Shown in pieces: positions 61,060 to 64,000 of a DNA stretch of 64,000 bases (the first letter of the stretch is position 1; each line of letters opens with the position of its first letter). Location: positions 179,127 to 243,126 of the forward strand of contig NZ_JAGGQG010000019.1 of assembly GCF_018613415.1 (NCBI RefSeq), in the 5' to 3' direction. The position numbers were made by a program, and so were the translations under genes. This stretch comes from Bacillus sp. ISL-18. GTDB lineage: Bacteria > Bacillota > Bacilli > Bacillales > Cytobacillaceae. Below the pieces are notes generated by a model. That model made no database searches. It was not told the origin of the DNA and was given only the letters and a program-made list of their open reading frames with translations.

Positions 61060-63435
61060 TTAATGATCACGATTTACCATATAATTTAATAATTGCTTTA
61101 AGAAAGTGATATTACGAGGAACTTCATGAAGTGCTTCCACGGCAAGACAGTAATGTTCCCACATCTCTATTCTTGCCCTTTCAGGACCTAGGATGGATAC
61201 AAATGTGGAGTTATTATTTTCTTTATCTATTCCCACTGGTTTACCAAGCTTATTTTGATTCCCTTCGACATCCAGCAGGTCATCCTTGATTTGAAAAGCA
61301 ATGCCGGCATGGCGGGCAAATTTTTTCAATGCCTCCAATTCGGACTCCTTTGCTTGGGCAAGGATAGCAGGCATAAGAATGGACGCTTCGAAAGCAATTC
61401 CAGTTTTATAAAAACTCATGATGATTAATTGTTCCAATGTTAATGCCTTTCCTTTTGAGCCCAGATCCATTGCTTGCCCCTTACACATTTTCTCGGTCAT
61501 CCGGGCTGAGTACTGGATCATGTTCAGGACTGTTTTCGCATTAAATTCATGGAGGGATGCTTGCTCTTCCATTGCTTTCTGGGTTAGAAACAAGCCAGCT
61601 AATTCCGCAATTGCTGCGTTATATACCGTATGCAGAGTCGGACGGCCCCTGCGGATGGGGGCATTATCCTGTGACGGAAGATCATCGAATATAAGGGAGG
61701 CAGTATGCATATATTCCAACGATTTTAACAGCGGCATAATGGCAGTTGGGTTTAATCCATATCCCTTTACTGCTATTTGCCAAGCAACAATTGGTCTTAA
61801 TCTTTTTCCATCACCAAAAAGACTATAGTTGGAGGCGTCCGTGATCAAGTCATCGATTAGAGGAACATTTTCTCCCGGGTAGATTTTAAGACTGTTATTG
61901 AGTTGATTGCGGATCGTGTCGATTTCTTGTAAAAAGTCATCTTGCTCTTGTCGTTCCGTTTTTAAAATCGTCATGATATGATCACGAAGCAGTTTATCGA
62001 AGAAATCTACATCATCTGCTTTATCAACCATTTTTTGGATCAGTCGATTAAAAAGTGGGTTTCCTGAAGCAAACAGCTCCATCACTTCATTGTATTTTGG
62101 AGTTCCCATGCGCTCCTTGAACCGTTTCAGACCATTGATGGCACGGTCGAGAATAACCTCACAGGTTTTTAGATCAGATTGATAGACTTGATGAATTAAA
62201 TGGGCGATAACCGCCCAGTATAATTCAAAGGGATTGATCAGATCGGGCCGCTTATCATGATAGGTTAAATAATACGTATAGGGAGTAACAGCCCCCTCCT
62301 TCCGATCATCAAACATATCAGCAAAATCATCCGCCAGCTGATTGTAAATGCCATAATAGAAGGTCCTGTTATCAAAACCTTCATCTTCAGGTGCACTGAT
62401 GACAGAACGGACAATTAGTCTCGATGAAGCCGATTTTAAAATAACCGGTACATAAATCTCTTCATTGGTGTAGTTGCTATTTGAAAGATCTTTTTTCCGG
62501 TCTACTTCCTGGGAGTTAAAAAACACGTAGGATTGATCAAAAAAGGCCTTTAATGTCTCAGCCTGCTGATTAGCCTTAATGTATTCATAGGCCTCACGAA
62601 GCTCAGAATGGATATAGTGAATGAGTGAACAGTTCTTTCCATCCCATCCCCCCAACTCGGGGACAGTTCCTGTAATAAGTGTCGTCCGAATTAACTGGGT
62701 GTAACGGTTTTTCTCCACATCTGATAAAACATGGGAATCGAGCAGATCATCTATGAAGGGATAGGTCAGACCATAGGAGTAACCAAGCCTAATGGCTTTT
62801 TCTAATCTCTGTCTACGATCAAGAGGCGAAATTCCTTCTTCCATCTCTACAACCACGTGCATGATCACACCTGCAATAATTTTGATCAGTTTTCGCTGGG
62901 CATGTTCTGCATCCATACCATCTGGAATATTTCGGGTCACTGTCTTTAATTTGTCCAAGACCCAGATCATCGTGGTTTCAATTCCTTCACGCTGAGCCCA
63001 TCGGAATAAAGCGGCCATGCTAAACGATTCTTTTTCCTCTTCTCTACCCTTTGTCAGGCTATTTTTTAAATGATCAACGACCTGGCGAATTTTCATCTGG
63101 GTATCAGAAGCATCCAACGCTTTGCCCAGATCACGCATAAATAGGTAGGAAATGCTGCGATCGAGGTAGTTATCCAGTTTTCCTGTATAATTGAGCCAAC
63201 GGATATGATTTGAATATCCTTTTAGCTCCGTTTTATTCTTTCTTCTCGAAAAAATGGATAATAATGGAGGATGATGATGAATATGGTTTTGTTTCCATAC
63301 GTTAATATCTTTTGTTAAAGCAGGGACATAAGACTTTTCGATGACTTGGAGATAAAGTGATTGAAAATACTGGGCAGCCTTTTGCTCAGCTAACTGATAT
63401 ATTTTATCCGCATTTTGTACTAATTTTTCATTCAT
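61060..63435 (-). CDS. Two-domain polyprenyl synthase fused to a terpene-synthase-like domain
   Basis: 791 residues, about 2.5 times a normal prenyl synthase. The C-terminal ~300 residues are a trans-isoprenyl diphosphate synthase: GGKRLRP-type GDGKRLRPIVAW near 543, first Asp-rich motif DDLPSQDN near 583, second IAFQIKDDLLD near 717. The N-terminal ~480 residues are helical and carry FIDDLLDSHVL near 228 and NQLADDFADMFDD near 366. These two Asp-rich motifs are about 138 residues apart, as the metal motifs of class I terpene synthases are. A bifunctional enzyme, making a prenyl diphosphate and converting it, is inferred. It is transcribed alone. The start has no strong ribosome site visible before the ATG. 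Confidence 0.8.
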   Translation of the reverse strand: MNEKLVQNADKIYQLAEQKAAQYFQSLYLQVIEKSYVPALTKDINVWKQNHIHHHPPLLSIFSRRKNKTELKGYSNHIRWLNYTGKLDNYLDRSISYLFMRDLGKALDASDTQMKIRQVVDHLKNSLTKGREEEKESFSMAALFRWAQREGIETTMIWVLDKLKTVTRNIPDGMDAEHAQRKLIKIIAGVIMHVVVEMEEGISPLDRRQRLEKAIRLGYSYGLTYPFIDDLLDSHVLSDVEKNRYTQLIRTTLITGTVPELGGWDGKNCSLIHYIHSELREAYEYIKANQQAETLKAFFDQSYVFFNSQEVDRKKDLSNSNYTNEEIYVPVILKSASSRLIVRSVISAPEDEGFDNRTFYYGIYNQLADDFADMFDDRKEGAVTPYTYYLTYHDKRPDLINPFELYWAVIAHLIHQVYQSDLKTCEVILDRAINGLKRFKERMGTPKYNEVMELFASGNPLFNRLIQKMVDKADDVDFFDKLLRDHIMTILKTERQEQDDFLQEIDTIRNQLNNSLKIYPGENVPLIDDLITDASNYSLFGDGKRLRPIVAWQIAVKGYGLNPTAIMPLLKSLEYMHTASLIFDDLPSQDNAPIRRGRPTLHTVYNAAIAELAGLFLTQKAMEEQASLHEFNAKTVLNMIQYSARMTEKMCKGQAMDLGSKGKALTLEQLIIMSFYKTGIAFEASILMPAILAQAKESELEALKKFARHAGIAFQIKDDLLDVEGNQNKLGKPVGIDKENNNSTFVSILGPERARIEMWEHYCLAVEALHEVPRNITFLKQLLNYMVNRDH

Positions 63436-63640
63436 AAATAGTTATCCCCTGCCCCAAGTTCCTTGTTCTACCTGCCAAACAGATTTTATTAAACAATCAA
63501 TACATGTATACCTTAAAGTATAAAAAGGTTTAATTTTTTTCACAAATAATTAATGGTGGCAGGTATCTTATTTTATTCGATTAAATTATCTACAAGAACA
63601 AATAAGATTTGAATTAATCCTTAAAGATAGGCGGTACCCC

Positions 63641-63674
63641 AAAAAACCTGTTCCATCTATATTGAAGCAGGCTT
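63641..63674 (-). terminator. Probable terminator of the gene at the right edge
   Basis: On the minus strand GCCTG.TTC / GAA.CAGGTT with a long loop, followed by TTTTTTGGGG. Confidence 0.6.
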
Positions 63675-63684
63675 TCTGAATATC

Positions 63685-64000
63685 CTAAGCATAAGTTTCC
63701 GTTTCGATTCTGTTAAATAGTTGAAGTAGGTCCTTTAATGGATAAAGTCTAGCTGTTAAAAGATAAAGTTCTTCGTAGTTGTTTTTTACGTAATCATCGA
63801 TAACATCGATTCCCTTTTTAAAACCATCAACTAAATAATAAGTATACTTTCCATCCCATGAGTACTGGTTGATTCGCAATAATTCGTCTGCAATCATCTC
63901 GAACTTATATTCTTCAACGAGGAGTTTGACTTGATACAATTTATCAATATTAAATCTAAAGCTATTTTTATTCTCATGGTTTTTTCGGACATATTTTATA
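63685..64000 (-). CDS. Unknown protein, C-terminal part (cut by window edge)
   Basis: The frame is open from the window edge to the stop at 63685, at least 105 residues; the apparent TTG start at 63939 is internal. The visible end is hydrophilic and acidic, with YKFEMIADELLRINQYSWDG and IDDYVKNNYEELYLLTARL, suggesting helices. No family is recognised; the start lies outside the window. Confidence 0.6.
   Translation of the reverse strand, partial: IKYVRKNHENKNSFRFNIDKLYQVKLLVEEYKFEMIADELLRINQYSWDGKYTYYLVDGFKKGIDVIDDYVKNNYEELYLLTARLYPLKDLLQLFNRIETETYA

Noticed and set aside
1..64000. tRNA, rRNA, insertion sequences, prophage or attachment sites
   Set aside because: None was seen on reading either strand: no transposase or integrase frame, no cloverleaf or rRNA landmark, no element-like inverted termini.

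Overview
The window is A+T-rich chromosomal DNA from an aerobic, spore-forming Bacillaceae bacterium. A Bacillus/Neobacillus-like genus is an inference. The grounds are CotX-family spore-coat genes, strong Shine-Dalgarno sites, a perfect CIRCE element, CcpA cre sites, a sigma-54/RocR arginine regulon and LTA synthase, all typical of Bacillaceae. There are no rRNA, tRNA, CRISPR or insertion-sequence features. The coding content is mostly core and catabolic functions, separated by many Rho-independent terminators.

Layout. 1-6.7 kb: the sbcDC repair nuclease (sbcC runs off the left edge), a cold-shock protein, an ArsR regulator beside a sulP transporter reduced to its two ends, an orphan structured-RNA unit (about 2985-3098), an AIM24-family protein, and a PadR/HAAS/DUF4173 membrane cluster. 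7-15 kb: a compact arginine/ornithine/glutamate catabolic regulon (rocE; rocA-rocD-rocG plus a biotinyl-like protein; rocR), with two near-perfect sigma-54 promoters and RocR-type palindromes. 15-25 kb: VanW lipoprotein, GntP permease, aspartase, a broken CYP102-type P450-reductase fusion followed by a 41-bp tandem repeat, and a MarR/MFS pair. 25-35 kb: YitT protein, CIRCE-controlled htpG, YhgE/Pip protein, three spore-coat genes, LTA synthase, a DUF3231 protein and a GGDEF protein that has lost half its catalytic domain. 35-41 kb: a tctCBA tricarboxylate transporter with its own two-component system. 41-52 kb: an M14 peptidase, then a guanidine-assimilation locus with two ykkC (guanidine-I) riboswitches controlling an APC permease and a four-gene operon (two DUF1989 deiminase subunits, urea/guanidine carboxylase, allophanate hydrolase). 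52-64 kb: nine 52-bp tandem repeats with internal dyads, a fused pabB-pabC gene, an LMW-PTP, an MFS transporter, an AEC transporter, citM with a perfect cre and a CitST-type system, a 791-residue two-domain protein (terpene-synthase-like plus polyprenyl synthase), and a gene cut by the right edge.

The genes fit a nitrogen/carbon scavenging lifestyle: ornithine to glutamate to 2-oxoglutarate (Roc), aspartate to fumarate (AspA), guanidine to ammonia and CO2, and uptake of citrate-type acids under carbon-catabolite control. At least three genes (sulP, the P450 fusion, the GGDEF protein) carry internal deletions, so ongoing deletional decay is visible. The strongest leads for new biology are the orphan RNA at 2985-3098, the prenyltransferase/terpene-synthase-like fusion, the duplicated riboswitch locus and the dyad-containing 52-bp repeat array.
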